DNA from: Maricaulis sp.
GTDB lineage: Bacteria; Pseudomonadota; Alphaproteobacteria; Caulobacterales; Maricaulaceae
Length of the DNA: 64,000 nucleotides
Direction of reading: 5' to 3'
NCBI GenBank assembly: GCA_002692855.1
Contig: NZMJ01000117.1
Location: forward strand, 1 to 64,000
The notes beneath the pieces were generated by a model. It was not told the origin of the DNA and ran no database searches. It saw nothing but the letters and a program-made list of their open reading frames with translations. Below, piece after piece: positions 16,594 to 25,558 of the stretch. Position 1 is the first letter of the stretch, and each line of letters starts with the position of its first letter. Made by a program: the position numbers and the translations under genes.

Positions 16594-17178
16594 TCAGTCC
16601 TCGAAGCCCCACGGCGCGGGCGGCGCATCGACGGGCCGGGACAGGTCGAACACGGCACGGAAATTCCGGTCCGGACGCGTCAGGCCATAGGTGAAGGTGT
16701 CGCCGTCGATTTCCATCAGCCAGACATTGTCGGCTGACACCGCGATGCCTTCGCGCACGAACAATTCCCGGCTGAACGCGTCGGCCGGGAATTCGGCGCG
16801 CAGACCGGTGACAACTCCGTCCGTGTCACCGCCATACTGGGTCAGCACATCTTCGCTGCCGTCCTCGTGGCGATGATCGTGTTTCAGACGCAGTCCCTCG
16901 CCCTGCCGGGTGACGACCCAGGTCCGCGAGCGGTTGTCGCCGACATGAAGCGGGATGCGGATCTCGTCGTCGGAGCATTCGCGGATATGCATGACCATCC
17001 GCTCGGACCGCCAGTCGGCATCGCGCGGATCATCGCCGAGAACGTTGCCTTCATAGGCCTGACCGCAGCGCGCGGACAGCGCGGCAAACAGGTCATCGGA
17101 CGAGGATTCGGAGGTGGCGCCACAGGCAGCAAGTGCGGCAGTGGCGGCGAGCGCGAGGCTAATCGAGAATGTTTTCAT
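16594..17178 (-). CDS. Predicted lipoprotein, function unknown
   Basis: The 194-residue product has a lipoprotein signal MKTFSISLALAATAALAAC with Cys19 as the lipidated residue. The mature part is acidic and soluble-looking, with regularly spaced His/Asp (LKHDHRHEDGSED) but no known domain. It lies between the def-linked small membrane gene and fmt on the same strand. The start at 17178 is fixed by the signal peptide; an upstream in-frame extension to 17235 has no plausible signal. Confidence 0.75.
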   Translation of the reverse strand: MKTFSISLALAATAALAACGATSESSSDDLFAALSARCGQAYEGNVLGDDPRDADWRSERMVMHIRECSDDEIRIPLHVGDNRSRTWVVTRQGEGLRLKHDHRHEDGSEDVLTQYGGDTDGVVTGLRAEFPADAFSRELFVREGIAVSADNVWLMEIDGDTFTYGLTRPDRNFRAVFDLSRPVDAPPAPWGFED

Positions 17179-17209
17179 GGGACCAATCGAGCCCGGCAGC
17201 AGCGCCGGG

Positions 17210-17398
17210 TCAAGTGGCCGCCTGGTCAGCGGCATCGATCAGGCGGGCGCAGGACTGCAATTCGTCAATCCACCGCCCGCTCGTCTCGGCGCAGGCGCGC
17301 CGGTCATTCCATGTCTGGACTCTCGGCCAGGCGAGAATGGTCACGGTCAGGATCAGGAGCGCGGCCGTGGCCACGCGCAAGACCGTGTCGCGGCTCAC
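17210..17398 (-). CDS. Small bitopic membrane protein
   Basis: The 62-residue product starts with GTG at 17398, overlapping the def stop as GTGA, which argues for coupled translation. One transmembrane helix (about residues 7-26, [13 protein letters not shown] region) is followed by a short tail with two cysteines ([15 protein letters not shown]) that could form a disulfide in the periplasm. No family recognised. Confidence 0.55.
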   Translation of the reverse strand: MSRDTVLRVATAALLILTVTILAWPRVQTWNDRRACAETSGRWIDELQSCARLIDAADQAAT

Positions 17399-17919
17399 CC
17401 TTCGACCGGGACTTTTTCGGCGCTCAGCTTCTTCACCTTCTTGACCGCACGCTCGCGTTTCAGACGCGAGAGATGGTCGATGAAGAGCACGCCTTCGAGG
17501 TGATCCATTTCGTGCTGGATGCACACCGCATAGAGACCTTCGGCCTCTTCGATCACTTCCTTGCCTTCGTAATCGAGATATTTCAGCCGGACATGATCGG
17601 GCCGCTCGATCTCGTCATAGATGGTCGGAACCGACAGGCAGCCCTCTTCGTAAGGCAGTTTGGAGTCCGACGCGTCGAGGATTTCCGGATTGACGAAATA
17701 GCGTGGCTTGCGCTCGCCCTTGCCCCAGTCGAGATCCATCACGATCACGCGAACCGGTTCGCCGATCTGGATTGCGGCAAGGCCGATGCCGTCAGCGGCA
17801 TACATGCTCTCCAGCATGTCATCCATCAGGTCACGCAAGGAATCGTCCACCCGGTCGACGGGTTTGGACACCTGTTTCAGGCGCGGGTCGGGAACGGTGA
17901 GAATGTCGCGTACAGCCAT
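17395..17919 (-). CDS. def: Peptide deformylase
   Basis: The 174-residue metalloenzyme removes the N-formyl group from new proteins. All three motifs are present: [16 protein letters not shown] (Cys metal ligand) and [11 protein letters not shown] (two His and the catalytic Glu). Length is typical. It is in the same strand group as fmt and truA. Confidence 0.97.
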   Translation of the reverse strand: MAVRDILTVPDPRLKQVSKPVDRVDDSLRDLMDDMLESMYAADGIGLAAIQIGEPVRVIVMDLDWGKGERKPRYFVNPEILDASDSKLPYEEGCLSVPTIYDEIERPDHVRLKYLDYEGKEVIEEAEGLYAVCIQHEMDHLEGVLFIDHLSRLKRERAVKKVKKLSAEKVPVEG

Positions 17920-17951
17920 AAGCCGTTAGGTATGCCGGGCAGCGTTCGGGT

Positions 17952-19298
17952 TCAAGACTGGGCTTCGTCCGGGGCGGACAGCCCCGGCAGGTCCCGCTCG
18001 TCGCCATCGTCGTCAGAATACCCCTCCGGCAACGACTTCTTGGTCTTGGCCCCCAATTCCTTGAGCATTTCGGTCTGGCGGATCACATTGCCGCGCCCCG
18101 ACGACAACCGGTCACGAGCGGTCTCCCAGGCCCCTTGGGCCTGATTGATCCGTTGTCCGACCTTGTCGAGTTCTTCGACAAAGCCGACCAGCTTGTCGTA
18201 AAGCGCCCCGGCCCGCTCGGCGATGGCCTGCGCATTCTGGTTCTGCCGCTCGATCGTCCACAGATTCTGAACCGTGCGCATCGCCATCGTCAGGTTCGTC
18301 GGCGAGGCGATCATCACCCCGCGATCGAGCGCATAGGCGACCAGCTCGTGGTCATTCTGGAGGGCCAGCACGGCCGCGCCTTCGAGAGGAATGAACATCA
18401 AGGTGAAATCGACGCCCGGATAGAGCGAGGCGTAGTCCTTCTCGCCCAGCGATTTGACGTGATTGCGCACCGACGCGATGTGCTGCTTGAGATAGATGCT
18501 GCGCTCATCCTCGGCCTCGGCATTCACGCACGATTCGAAGGCGTTGAGGCTGACCTTGGAGTCGATGACCAGCCGGTGCCCGCCGGGCATGTTGACCACG
18601 ATGTCGGGTCGCAGGCGGCGCCCTTCGGCATCGGTCTCGTTCGACTGGGTCTCGAATTCCTCGCCTTCGCGCAGTCCGGCCTTCGACAGGATGCGTTCCA
18701 GCACCAGCTCGCCCCAGTCGCCCCGCACCTTGGACGAGGATTTCAGCGCATTGGTCAGGTTGTTGGCGTCCTGCGAAATCTGAACGGCGTTCTTGTGCAG
18801 CGTGTCGACCAGCGTGTGCAGGGCGCTCGTCTGCCCGGTGCGCTCCTTCGCATCGTCGATCACCCGCTTCTGGAAGCCATCGAGTTGTTCCTTCAAAGGG
18901 TTGAGCAGGTTCGACAGGCTTTCAGCACTTTTCGCGCTCAGCTCCTTGCCGCTGGCCTTCAGCACTTCGTTCGCCGTCAGCTGAAAGCTCTCATTGAGCT
19001 GCTTGCGGGCGGTTTCGAGGTCGGCCAGCCGCTCGGCATGGTGTTTCTCGGCGGATTCCAGGGTCGCCTTCAGGCTGGCGTGGGCGCGTTCGGCCTCGGC
19101 GCGCGCCAGGTTGGCTTCGCTCAGCTGGGTTTTCAGATCATCGAGTCCCCGCCCGGCGGCTTCGGCTTCGATAGCCTTGCGCTCGGCCTCGCGCAGCCGT
19201 CCGTCGAGCGCATTGGCGCGGCGGCGTTCCATCAGCCAAAGCACAACAAGCAGAAGGGCGAGGAGAAGCGTTCCCGCTCCGAATAGCATCAGGTCCAT
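17952..19298 (-). CDS. rmuC: DNA recombination protein RmuC
   Basis: The 448-residue product has an N-terminal membrane anchor (about 4-23), a long coiled coil (about 25-150), and the RmuC nuclease-like domain (about 160-400) with KVRGDWGELVLERIL, the DSKVSLNAFE core and a YPGVDFTLMFIP segment. RmuC limits inversions between short repeats in E. coli. The acidic C-terminal tail is unstructured. It is separated from def by 32 bases on the same strand. Confidence 0.93.
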   Translation of the reverse strand: MDLMLFGAGTLLLALLLVVLWLMERRRANALDGRLREAERKAIEAEAAGRGLDDLKTQLSEANLARAEAERAHASLKATLESAEKHHAERLADLETARKQLNESFQLTANEVLKASGKELSAKSAESLSNLLNPLKEQLDGFQKRVIDDAKERTGQTSALHTLVDTLHKNAVQISQDANNLTNALKSSSKVRGDWGELVLERILSKAGLREGEEFETQSNETDAEGRRLRPDIVVNMPGGHRLVIDSKVSLNAFESCVNAEAEDERSIYLKQHIASVRNHVKSLGEKDYASLYPGVDFTLMFIPLEGAAVLALQNDHELVAYALDRGVMIASPTNLTMAMRTVQNLWTIERQNQNAQAIAERAGALYDKLVGFVEELDKVGQRINQAQGAWETARDRLSSGRGNVIRQTEMLKELGAKTKKSLPEGYSDDDGDERDLPGLSAPDEAQS

Positions 19299-19468
19299 GA
19301 GGTGTCGTCATCCCGGTTCGAGTCGCGATGGATACTACAGAACAAAAAAGCAACGGCCAGTGCCTGCCGCCTTTCGCCCGACAAGCGAAATTAACCCGCA
19401 ATCAACCGACAGGCGATTCTGGCCCGGTCATTGCTCTGTACCCCCTCAGAGCAGGGAGACCGGCCAAT

Positions 19469-20602
19469 ATGCGTATCGAGACCGTTTCGATCCGGGACTT
19501 GTCATCCGACGATGTGCGTCGCTGGAACAGCTGGGCTGCACCGAATGGCGCCCTGATCAGCCCCTATCTGCTGCACGACTTTGCCGCGGCCGTCGATGCC
19601 GTGCGCGGTGATGTGCGCGTCGCCGTCGCCCGCGAGGCCGGCGAGACTGTCGGCTACTTCGCCTATCACACGCCCAAGGGCGGCGTGATCCGCCCGGTCG
19701 GATCACCGATGTCGGACTATCAGGGTATCGTCGCGGCTTCGGGCCGGTCGCTGTCGCCGCAGGACATGCTGCCCGGCGCCCATGCCTGCGCGCTCGTCTA
19801 TGACAACTGGCTCGATGCCGGTGTGGACCTGACCCGCGAGCGCCGGGAGCGTGACGGCTCGGTGGTGTGCGATCTCAGCGACGGGGCAGACGCTTATTTC
19901 GCGCAACGTTCGGCACTGCACCGCGACCACTTCAAGAAGATGGCGCGCCGCCTGAAACAGGCCGAGCGCGATTTCGGACCGGCGCATTTCGTGTTCGGTG
20001 ATCCGACCGGCGATCACTATGCCATGCTGAAAGCCTGGAAAGGCCGCCAGTACCGGACCACCGGCAAGCTGGATGTCCTGTCCGTCGGCTGGGCTGACCG
20101 CCTGCTGGGCGATCTGCGCCGTCGTGAGGGCAGCCCGTTCGGAACCCTGACGGCAGCGCTCTATTTCGGCGACCGCCTGGCCGCTGTCGAAATCGGCCTC
20201 AAAGCCGGCGGGGTCTATCATTCTTGGTTCCCGGCTTATGACCCGGTATTCGCACGCGTCTCGCCGGGACTGATGCTGATTCACGGCGTGATCGAGCATG
20301 CCGACCGGCTGAACTATTCGCGCGTCGATCTCGGGCGGGGCTCGGCCCAGTACAAGAAATACTATGCCAGCTATGAAGTGCCGCTCGATTCGGGGCGCGT
20401 ACTGGAAGCCGGCATGGCCTCTGCCCTGATCCGGGGCTGGGAAGCCGCAGAGGCTTGTGCCCGTGTCCTGCCCGAAAGCCTGTCGCAGGTGCCGGTCCGT
20501 TTGCGCCGCCGATGGGCGCAGGTCAGCGCGTTCGAGCCCGAATTGCCGGCGCGCATCGGTACGCTCGCCCGCTCGCTCAGGACCGGCCCGCAGGCGGCCT
20601 GA
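19469..20602 (+). CDS. CelD/BcsL-type GNAT acetyltransferase
   Basis: The 377-residue product matches the FemAB-like/BioF2 acyltransferase fold often annotated as CelD or HfsK-like. The N-terminal part has NGALISPYLLHDFAAAVD, and the second GNAT half includes RRLKQAERDFGP, TLTAALYFGDRLAAVEIGLK, YHSWFPAYDPVFARVSPGLM and the conserved DLGRGSAQYKKYYASYEVPL. Relatives modify extracellular polysaccharide or holdfast in Caulobacter-type bacteria; the substrate here is unknown. ATG 19469 follows AGGGAG (19453-19458). No other polysaccharide gene is adjacent. Confidence 0.82.
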   Translation: MRIETVSIRDLSSDDVRRWNSWAAPNGALISPYLLHDFAAAVDAVRGDVRVAVAREAGETVGYFAYHTPKGGVIRPVGSPMSDYQGIVAASGRSLSPQDMLPGAHACALVYDNWLDAGVDLTRERRERDGSVVCDLSDGADAYFAQRSALHRDHFKKMARRLKQAERDFGPAHFVFGDPTGDHYAMLKAWKGRQYRTTGKLDVLSVGWADRLLGDLRRREGSPFGTLTAALYFGDRLAAVEIGLKAGGVYHSWFPAYDPVFARVSPGLMLIHGVIEHADRLNYSRVDLGRGSAQYKKYYASYEVPLDSGRVLEAGMASALIRGWEAAEACARVLPESLSQVPVRLRRRWAQVSAFEPELPARIGTLARSLRTGPQAA

Positions 20603-20644
20603 TCCGCCTCAGTCGGAACTTGCCCTCCACCGCACGCGCTCTAC

Positions 20645-20673
20645 CCTCGTTGCTCCTGTCCGGCTGAACGAGG
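20645..20673 (+). promoter_or_regulatory. Hairpin overlapping the Shine-Dalgarno of the sugar dehydrogenase gene
   Basis: CCTCGTT (20645-20651) and AACGAGG (20667-20673) form a perfect 7-bp stem around a 15-base loop. The right arm includes GAGG, the only good ribosome binding site before ATG 20680. Folding would mask it, so translation could be structure-controlled. Confidence 0.35.
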
Positions 20674-20679
20674 TTTGCC

Positions 20680-21789
20680 ATGTTGCGCGCACTGTCTGCC
20701 CTGCTGCTGTTATCGACCGCACCTGCCCTGGCCCAGGAAACCGGAGTGCAAGCCGAAACCGTGGCGGACGGGCTCGATCATCCCTGGTCTCTCGCCTTCC
20801 TGCCTGAAGGCGGCATGCTGGTCACCGAACGCGCCGGCCGCTTGCGCCTGATCCGCGCAGGGCAATTGGTCGAGGACCCGGTCACCGGCGTGCCGGACGT
20901 CTTCAACGAACGGCAGGCCGGGTTGCTGGATGTCGTGCTTCACCCCGATTTCGAGTCCAATCGCTTCGTCTATCTGTCGTTCTCCCAAGGCAACACGGTG
21001 CTGAACCGCACCGCGATTGCGCGGGGACGGTTGAACGCGGACGCGACCGCTCTGGAGGGCACTGAAATCATCTTCCAGGCCCAGGCCACCAAGCCGGGCG
21101 GCGCACATTATGGCGGACGGATTCTATTCACGACTGACGGGATGCTCCTGCTGACCATCGGCGAAGGCTTCATCCGGCCGCAGCAGGCGCAGAATCCGGA
21201 CAATCATTTCGGCACGATTGTACGCCTGACCGAGGACGGCGAACCTGCACCCGGCAATCCCTTCGCCGACGGCGAAGAGGGTGACGCGGCCGTCTGGTCC
21301 TACGGTCACCGCAATCCTCAAGGCATCGCCATTGAACCGGTCAGCGGCGATGTGTGGGCGCATGAACATGGCCCGCGCGGCGGCGACGAGATCAACCGCG
21401 TCGTCGCCGGCAGCAATTATGGCTGGCCCGAGCGGTCGAATGGCACGCACTACGATGGCGGCGACATTTCCGACCATGCCGAGGGCGACGGCTTCGAACA
21501 TCCGCTGCTCCACTGGACACCGTCCATCGCCCCTTCGGGCATGGCCTTCTACCAGGGGGCTGAGTTTCCCGGCTGGCAGGGCGACCTGTTCGTGGGCGCG
21601 CTGGCGGGCGCTCACCTGCGCCGTGTCGACCTCGAGGACGGCATAATCGTCGGGCAAGAGGCCTTGCTGGACGAGCTCGGCGTTCGCATACGCGATGTCC
21701 GCACCGGTCCCGATGGCGGGCTCTACATCGTCACCGACGAGCCGGAACCCGGCGGGGCCGTGATGCGGATTGTCCCGGCTAACCGCTGA
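20680..21789 (+). CDS. PQQ-dependent aldose sugar dehydrogenase-like periplasmic protein
   Basis: The 369-residue product has a signal peptide (MLRALSALLLLSTAPALAQ) and is a six-bladed beta-propeller of the soluble glucose/sorbosone dehydrogenase family (YliI/Asd type). Marker segments are GLDHPWSLAFLPEGGMLVTER, QAGLLDVVLHPDF, WSYGHRNPQGIA, WAHEHGPRGGDEIN and GSNYGWP, which carry PQQ and calcium contacts in the family. It would oxidise aldose sugars in the periplasm; cofactor genes are not in the window. It overlaps tail to tail by 11 bases with the next gene. Confidence 0.9.
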   Translation: MLRALSALLLLSTAPALAQETGVQAETVADGLDHPWSLAFLPEGGMLVTERAGRLRLIRAGQLVEDPVTGVPDVFNERQAGLLDVVLHPDFESNRFVYLSFSQGNTVLNRTAIARGRLNADATALEGTEIIFQAQATKPGGAHYGGRILFTTDGMLLLTIGEGFIRPQQAQNPDNHFGTIVRLTEDGEPAPGNPFADGEEGDAAVWSYGHRNPQGIAIEPVSGDVWAHEHGPRGGDEINRVVAGSNYGWPERSNGTHYDGGDISDHAEGDGFEHPLLHWTPSIAPSGMAFYQGAEFPGWQGDLFVGALAGAHLRRVDLEDGIIVGQEALLDELGVRIRDVRTGPDGGLYIVTDEPEPGGAVMRIVPANR

Positions 21790-22516
21790 AGTCGAACAGC
21801 TTTCGGCCGGTCGCAAGGTTGCGCAGCACATAAACCAGCGGTGTATCGAGGAAGGCCGTCAGCATCTTGAACACGATCTGGCCTGCGATCAGGCTGAACA
21901 GCGCCAGCCAGGGCACCGAGCCGCCAAAGGCCACGGTGACGAAGATCAGTGAATTGACGATCTGCGCGACGATGGTCGAGATGTTGTTGCGCCACCAGAG
22001 ACGGTTCTTGCCGCGGTCACGCTCCCGGAAGTAGTGATAAATCGCCACGTCGGTTGCAGCAGACAGCGCAAAGGCGACGATGCCGGCCAGATTGGTCCGG
22101 ATCGAGCCCGCCAGCATGAAATCGAACGCGGCTTCCTGCGTCTCGCTCCAGAACGGCGGATTGGACACGATCGGCGTCCAGTCCTCGATCCCGACGCCCA
22201 TTGCGAACAGCAGGAACAGCACACCGCGCATCAGGACGCCGTTGATGACCACATAGGCGGCCATCTTGCGTCCCCAGACCTCGCTGACGACATCGGTCGC
22301 GCTGAATGTCAGGGCAAAGGCGAAGGTGCCGATGGGCACGAGCAGACCATAGCCGAACAGGCTGACCTCGACCGGTTTGACCGCCAGGATCGCAGCCGCC
22401 ACCAGGCAGGTCATGAACAGGCCGATGCTGAAAATGAAGATGAAGCCGGCCGCACCCTCGAACGAGCCACACTTCGTGGCCACAGGGGCATCCTGCTTGT
22501 CCCGGACAGGGCTCAT
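21779..22516 (-). CDS. Queuosine precursor transporter (VUT/YhhQ family)
   Basis: The 245-residue inner-membrane protein has about six hydrophobic segments and family hallmarks: ATDVVSEVWGRKMA, TNLAGIVAFALSAATDVAIYHYFR and WWRNNISTIVAQIVNSLIF. Proteins of this family import 7-deazaguanine precursors for tRNA queuosine. No preQ1 riboswitch was found before the start. The N-terminal 20 residues are hydrophilic and slightly longer than usual. Confidence 0.88.
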   Translation of the reverse strand: MSPVRDKQDAPVATKCGSFEGAAGFIFIFSIGLFMTCLVAAAILAVKPVEVSLFGYGLLVPIGTFAFALTFSATDVVSEVWGRKMAAYVVINGVLMRGVLFLLFAMGVGIEDWTPIVSNPPFWSETQEAAFDFMLAGSIRTNLAGIVAFALSAATDVAIYHYFRERDRGKNRLWWRNNISTIVAQIVNSLIFVTVAFGGSVPWLALFSLIAGQIVFKMLTAFLDTPLVYVLRNLATGRKLFDFSG

Positions 22517-22580
22517 GGCTGGATCACTCCAAGGAGGAAGTCGGTTTCACAATGTGCGGCTGTAATCGTAAAGGCGGTGT

Positions 22581-23186
22581 TCACGCTGGTCGGCGGCTTC
22601 GGAAGGCCGCGGCGAGCGTTCCGTCATCCAGATAGTCGAGCTCGCCGCCCACCGGCACGCCGCGCGCCAGCGAGGTGACGGAAACCCCCAGCGGGGCCAG
22701 CTTGTCGGCGAGATAGTGCGCGGTGGTCTGACCGTCGACCGTGGCGTTGAGCGCCAGCACGATCTCCTTCGTCGCATCCTGCGTCGCCCGGTCAAGCAGT
22801 CCTGAAATGTTCAGGTCGTCAGGACGGATGCCATCGAGCGCCGACAGTGTTCCACCCAAAACGTGGTATCGGCCACGAAACGCGCTGGCGCGTTCCAGCG
22901 CCCAAAGGTCGCCGACCGTTTCAACGACGCAGATCACCGCCGGGTCGCGGCCCGGCGCCGCGCAGATCGCGCACGGATTGGTCACATCGAGATTGCCGCA
23001 GGTCGAACAGGCGCTGATCTTGTCCGCCGCTTCGCCGAGCGCCTCGGCCAGCGGCGTCATCAGCGTTTCGCGCTTTTTCAGCAGGTGCAGAACGGCGCGC
23101 CGGGCCGAGCGCGGGCCCAGCCCCGGCAGCTTGGCCAGCAGCGTGATCAGGCGTTCGATTTCAGGTCCGGCAGTGGCTCGGCTCAA
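22581..23186 (-). CDS. recR: Recombination protein RecR
   Basis: The 201-residue product is full length. It has the helix-hairpin-helix [17 protein letters not shown], the four-cysteine zinc motif ([16 protein letters not shown]) and the Toprim domain beginning [16 protein letters not shown], ending in the Walker-like region. RecR acts with RecF/RecO in gap repair. It is the third member of the conserved dnaX-ybaB-recR operon. Confidence 0.97.
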   Translation of the reverse strand: MSRATAGPEIERLITLLAKLPGLGPRSARRAVLHLLKKRETLMTPLAEALGEAADKISACSTCGNLDVTNPCAICAAPGRDPAVICVVETVGDLWALERASAFRGRYHVLGGTLSALDGIRPDDLNISGLLDRATQDATKEIVLALNATVDGQTTAHYLADKLAPLGVSVTSLARGVPVGGELDYLDDGTLAAAFRSRRPA

Positions 23187-23240
23187 GGCGGGATCTCTCT
23201 CGAATCAACGCATCCGGTCCAGCATAGACCGGGATTCGGC

Positions 23241-23567
23241 CTACATCCCCGGCAGGCTCATCCCCGGCGGCATCGGCAGGTCGCCCGCAGCATCCTTCAT
23301 CACGCGTTTCTGGACCTCGTCGGCCTTGCGGCGCGCGTCAGACATGGCGGCGATGATCAGGTCTTCCACGACTTCGGCTTCCGACGGCACCATGATGGAC
23401 GGGTCGAGCTTCAGCGCCTTCACCTCGCCGCGCGCGCTCATCCGCACCGAGACCAGGCCGGCCCCGGATTCACCGGTGACTTCTTCGCGGTCGAGCTGCT
23501 CCTGGGCTTCGGCCAGTTTTTTCTGCATTTCGCGGGCCTGTTTCATCAGCCCCATCAGGTCGGTCAT
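23241..23567 (-). CDS. YbaB/EbfC family nucleoid-associated protein
   Basis: The 108-residue product shows the family pattern: MTDLMGLMKQAREMQKKLAEAQEQL at the start, then GLVSVRMSARGEVKALKLDP and an MPPGMSLPGM tail. It binds DNA as a dimer. The start at 23567 leaves a one-base gap to the dnaX stop and avoids a longer frame running through dnaX. Neighbours dnaX and recR confirm the identity. Confidence 0.95.
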   Translation of the reverse strand: MTDLMGLMKQAREMQKKLAEAQEQLDREEVTGESGAGLVSVRMSARGEVKALKLDPSIMVPSEAEVVEDLIIAAMSDARRKADEVQKRVMKDAAGDLPMPPGMSLPGM

Positions 23568-23568
23568 G

Positions 23569-25377
23569 TCAGGATCTCTCGCGTTTTTGATCTTCGTCGT
23601 CGGAGACGGCTTCGTCATCTTCCGAAGCGCTGCGCACATCGACGAGTTCCGCATCGGGGAAATGTTTCAGCACTTCGGCGACCGCCGGGTCACGGCGCGT
23701 CACCTCGAACAATTCGCGGCGTTCGCGCTTGCGGCGTTCCGCCCAGGTCTCGCCGCCGCGCGAATCCTTTGACGGCAGGACCGCCCAGGTCGCCCCCGTC
23801 CAGTCGGACAGGGCGCGCGACAGGCGCTGCGCCAAATCGGGCGGCGCGTGATCGACCGGCTCGTAAACAATGCTGCCAGGCTTGTAGCTGACGGGGCGGA
23901 CAAAGCGCTCGACGTCGGACTTCAGACGGATGTCGCGCTTGCGCTCCAGCAGCGCCATCAGTTGATCGAATGACTTGGGGCCTTCGACCACCTCATCGGG
24001 GGCGACGGGTTCGGTTTCTGCCACCACCGGTTCGGGCGGCGTTTCGCGGCGCGATTGCAGCGGGTCGTCGCGATGCTGGCTGGCAGGGGCGTCGGGTTCC
24101 GCCCCGCTCGGGGCGTCAGGCTTTGGGGCAGGCGCCGGCTCCTTGCCCGCCATGCCTTCCGCGATCATCCGCGCCGCATCTTCCGGTGACGGCAGCGACG
24201 CCGCCGACGACAGGCGCAGCAAGGTCATCTCGGCCGCCGACAAGGGCTCGGGCGCTTGCCGGACATCGTCGAGCCCGGTCAGCAAAATCTTGAACAGCCG
24301 CGTCAGCTGGGCCAGCGACAGGCCTTCGGCGATGCCGGCCAGTCGCGCGACGGTTTCCTTCGCCTCGGCCAGATCCGCGCCCTCGCCGACGACTTTGACG
24401 CGCGTGATGGCGTGAACGAAATCGAGGCAGTCGCGGGTCACAACGGCAGGATCGGCCCCGGCATCGTAGAGATCGGCAATCTCGGCCAGCGCCTTGGCAT
24501 GATCGCCCGACAGGGCGGCTTCCAGAAGGTCGAGCACCCGCGCACGGTCGGCCAGGCCCAGCATGTCGCGCACTTGCAGCGCCGTGACGGGCGCGGCGCT
24601 GTCACTGCCCTGCACGATCGCCTGATCGAGCAGCGACAACGCATCCCGGACCGATCCTTCGGCGGCGCGCGCGATCAGGGCCAGCGCGTCACCCTCGATG
24701 GTCGCGCCTTCCTTGCCGGCAATGCCCTTGAGGTGCGCCGCCAGTTCGTCGCGGTCCACCCGCTTCAGGTCGAAACGCTGGCAGCGCGACAGGACCGTCA
24801 CGGGGACTTTGCGGATTTCGGTGGTGGCGAAGATGAATTTGACGTGGGGCGGCGGCTCTTCGAGCGTCTTCAGGAGCGCATTGAACGCCGAGGTCGACAA
24901 CATGTGCACCTCGTCGATCACATAGACCTTGTAGCGCGCGGAAACCGGCGCATAGCGCACGCCCTCAAGGATTTCCCGGATGTCACCGACACCCGTGCGC
25001 GACGCGGCATCCATTTCCAGGATGTCGACATGCGCGGATTTCTGGATCGCGGCGCAATGCTCGCCCGGCGGATCCAGAACGATGGAGGGCTTGTCCACGT
25101 CGGACGTTTTGTAATTCAACGCCCGGGCGATCAGGCGCGCCGTCGTGGTTTTCCCCACGCCGCGAACCCCGGTCAGCATGTAGGCGTGCGCAATCCGCCC
25201 TGACGCAAACGCATTGGTCAGCGTCTTGACCATTGCTTCCTGGCCAATCAGGTCTTCAAAGCGTGAGGGACGGTATTTGCGCGCCAGCACCGTGTAACCG
25301 GCACGGTCTTCGGGGCCGTCCAGCCCAAGGGGTGGAGCGTCCGCTGTATCCGGCATGTCGGGCGGCGCGTCGTCCAT
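23569..25377 (-). CDS. dnaX: DNA polymerase III subunits gamma and tau
   Basis: The 602-residue clamp-loader ATPase has KYRPSRFEDLIGQEAMVKTL, Walker A GVRGVGKTTTARLIARAL, Walker B VYVIDEVHML and sensor segment FIFATTEIRKVP. A proline/alanine-rich linker (about 395-460) precedes the C-terminal tau domain. The full frame gives tau; I did not identify a convincing slippery site for gamma. The 4.5S RNA gene lies just upstream on the same strand. Confidence 0.96.
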   Translation of the reverse strand: MDDAPPDMPDTADAPPLGLDGPEDRAGYTVLARKYRPSRFEDLIGQEAMVKTLTNAFASGRIAHAYMLTGVRGVGKTTTARLIARALNYKTSDVDKPSIVLDPPGEHCAAIQKSAHVDILEMDAASRTGVGDIREILEGVRYAPVSARYKVYVIDEVHMLSTSAFNALLKTLEEPPPHVKFIFATTEIRKVPVTVLSRCQRFDLKRVDRDELAAHLKGIAGKEGATIEGDALALIARAAEGSVRDALSLLDQAIVQGSDSAAPVTALQVRDMLGLADRARVLDLLEAALSGDHAKALAEIADLYDAGADPAVVTRDCLDFVHAITRVKVVGEGADLAEAKETVARLAGIAEGLSLAQLTRLFKILLTGLDDVRQAPEPLSAAEMTLLRLSSAASLPSPEDAARMIAEGMAGKEPAPAPKPDAPSGAEPDAPASQHRDDPLQSRRETPPEPVVAETEPVAPDEVVEGPKSFDQLMALLERKRDIRLKSDVERFVRPVSYKPGSIVYEPVDHAPPDLAQRLSRALSDWTGATWAVLPSKDSRGGETWAERRKRERRELFEVTRRDPAVAEVLKHFPDAELVDVRSASEDDEAVSDDEDQKRERS

Positions 25378-25403
25378 GGACCTGTCGGGGCTGGTGCGTC
25401 ATT

Positions 25404-25506
25404 GGGTGGAAGACCGGACAGCGACCCGGAGCGAAACTCGTTACGGCTGCTTCCTTCCGGACCTGACCGGGTTGGCGAGGGCTCCGTCCGCGCCGGCCTT
25501 CCACCC
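25404..25506 (-). ncRNA. ffs: Signal recognition particle 4.5S RNA
   Basis: Read on the minus strand, this 103-base segment has the invariant SRP domain IV: GGTCAGGTCCGGAAGGAAGC followed by AGCC. The ends are complementary: GGGTGGAAG (5' end) pairs with CTTCCACCC (3' end), with long imperfect pairing inward, giving the 4.5S hairpin. Position directly upstream of dnaX is the classical bacterial one. End coordinates are set from the terminal stem and may be off by a few bases. Confidence 0.93.
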
Positions 25507-25558
25507 CCAATATCGCGTGTGGATGCTGCCGGTGCAAGGCGCAGAAGTCAGCTTCGGG

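Noticed and set aside
22517-22560. Possible preQ1 riboswitch before the queuosine transporter
   Set aside because: The leader lacks the conserved stem-loop and A-rich tail of known preQ1 classes; only a ribosome site is seen.
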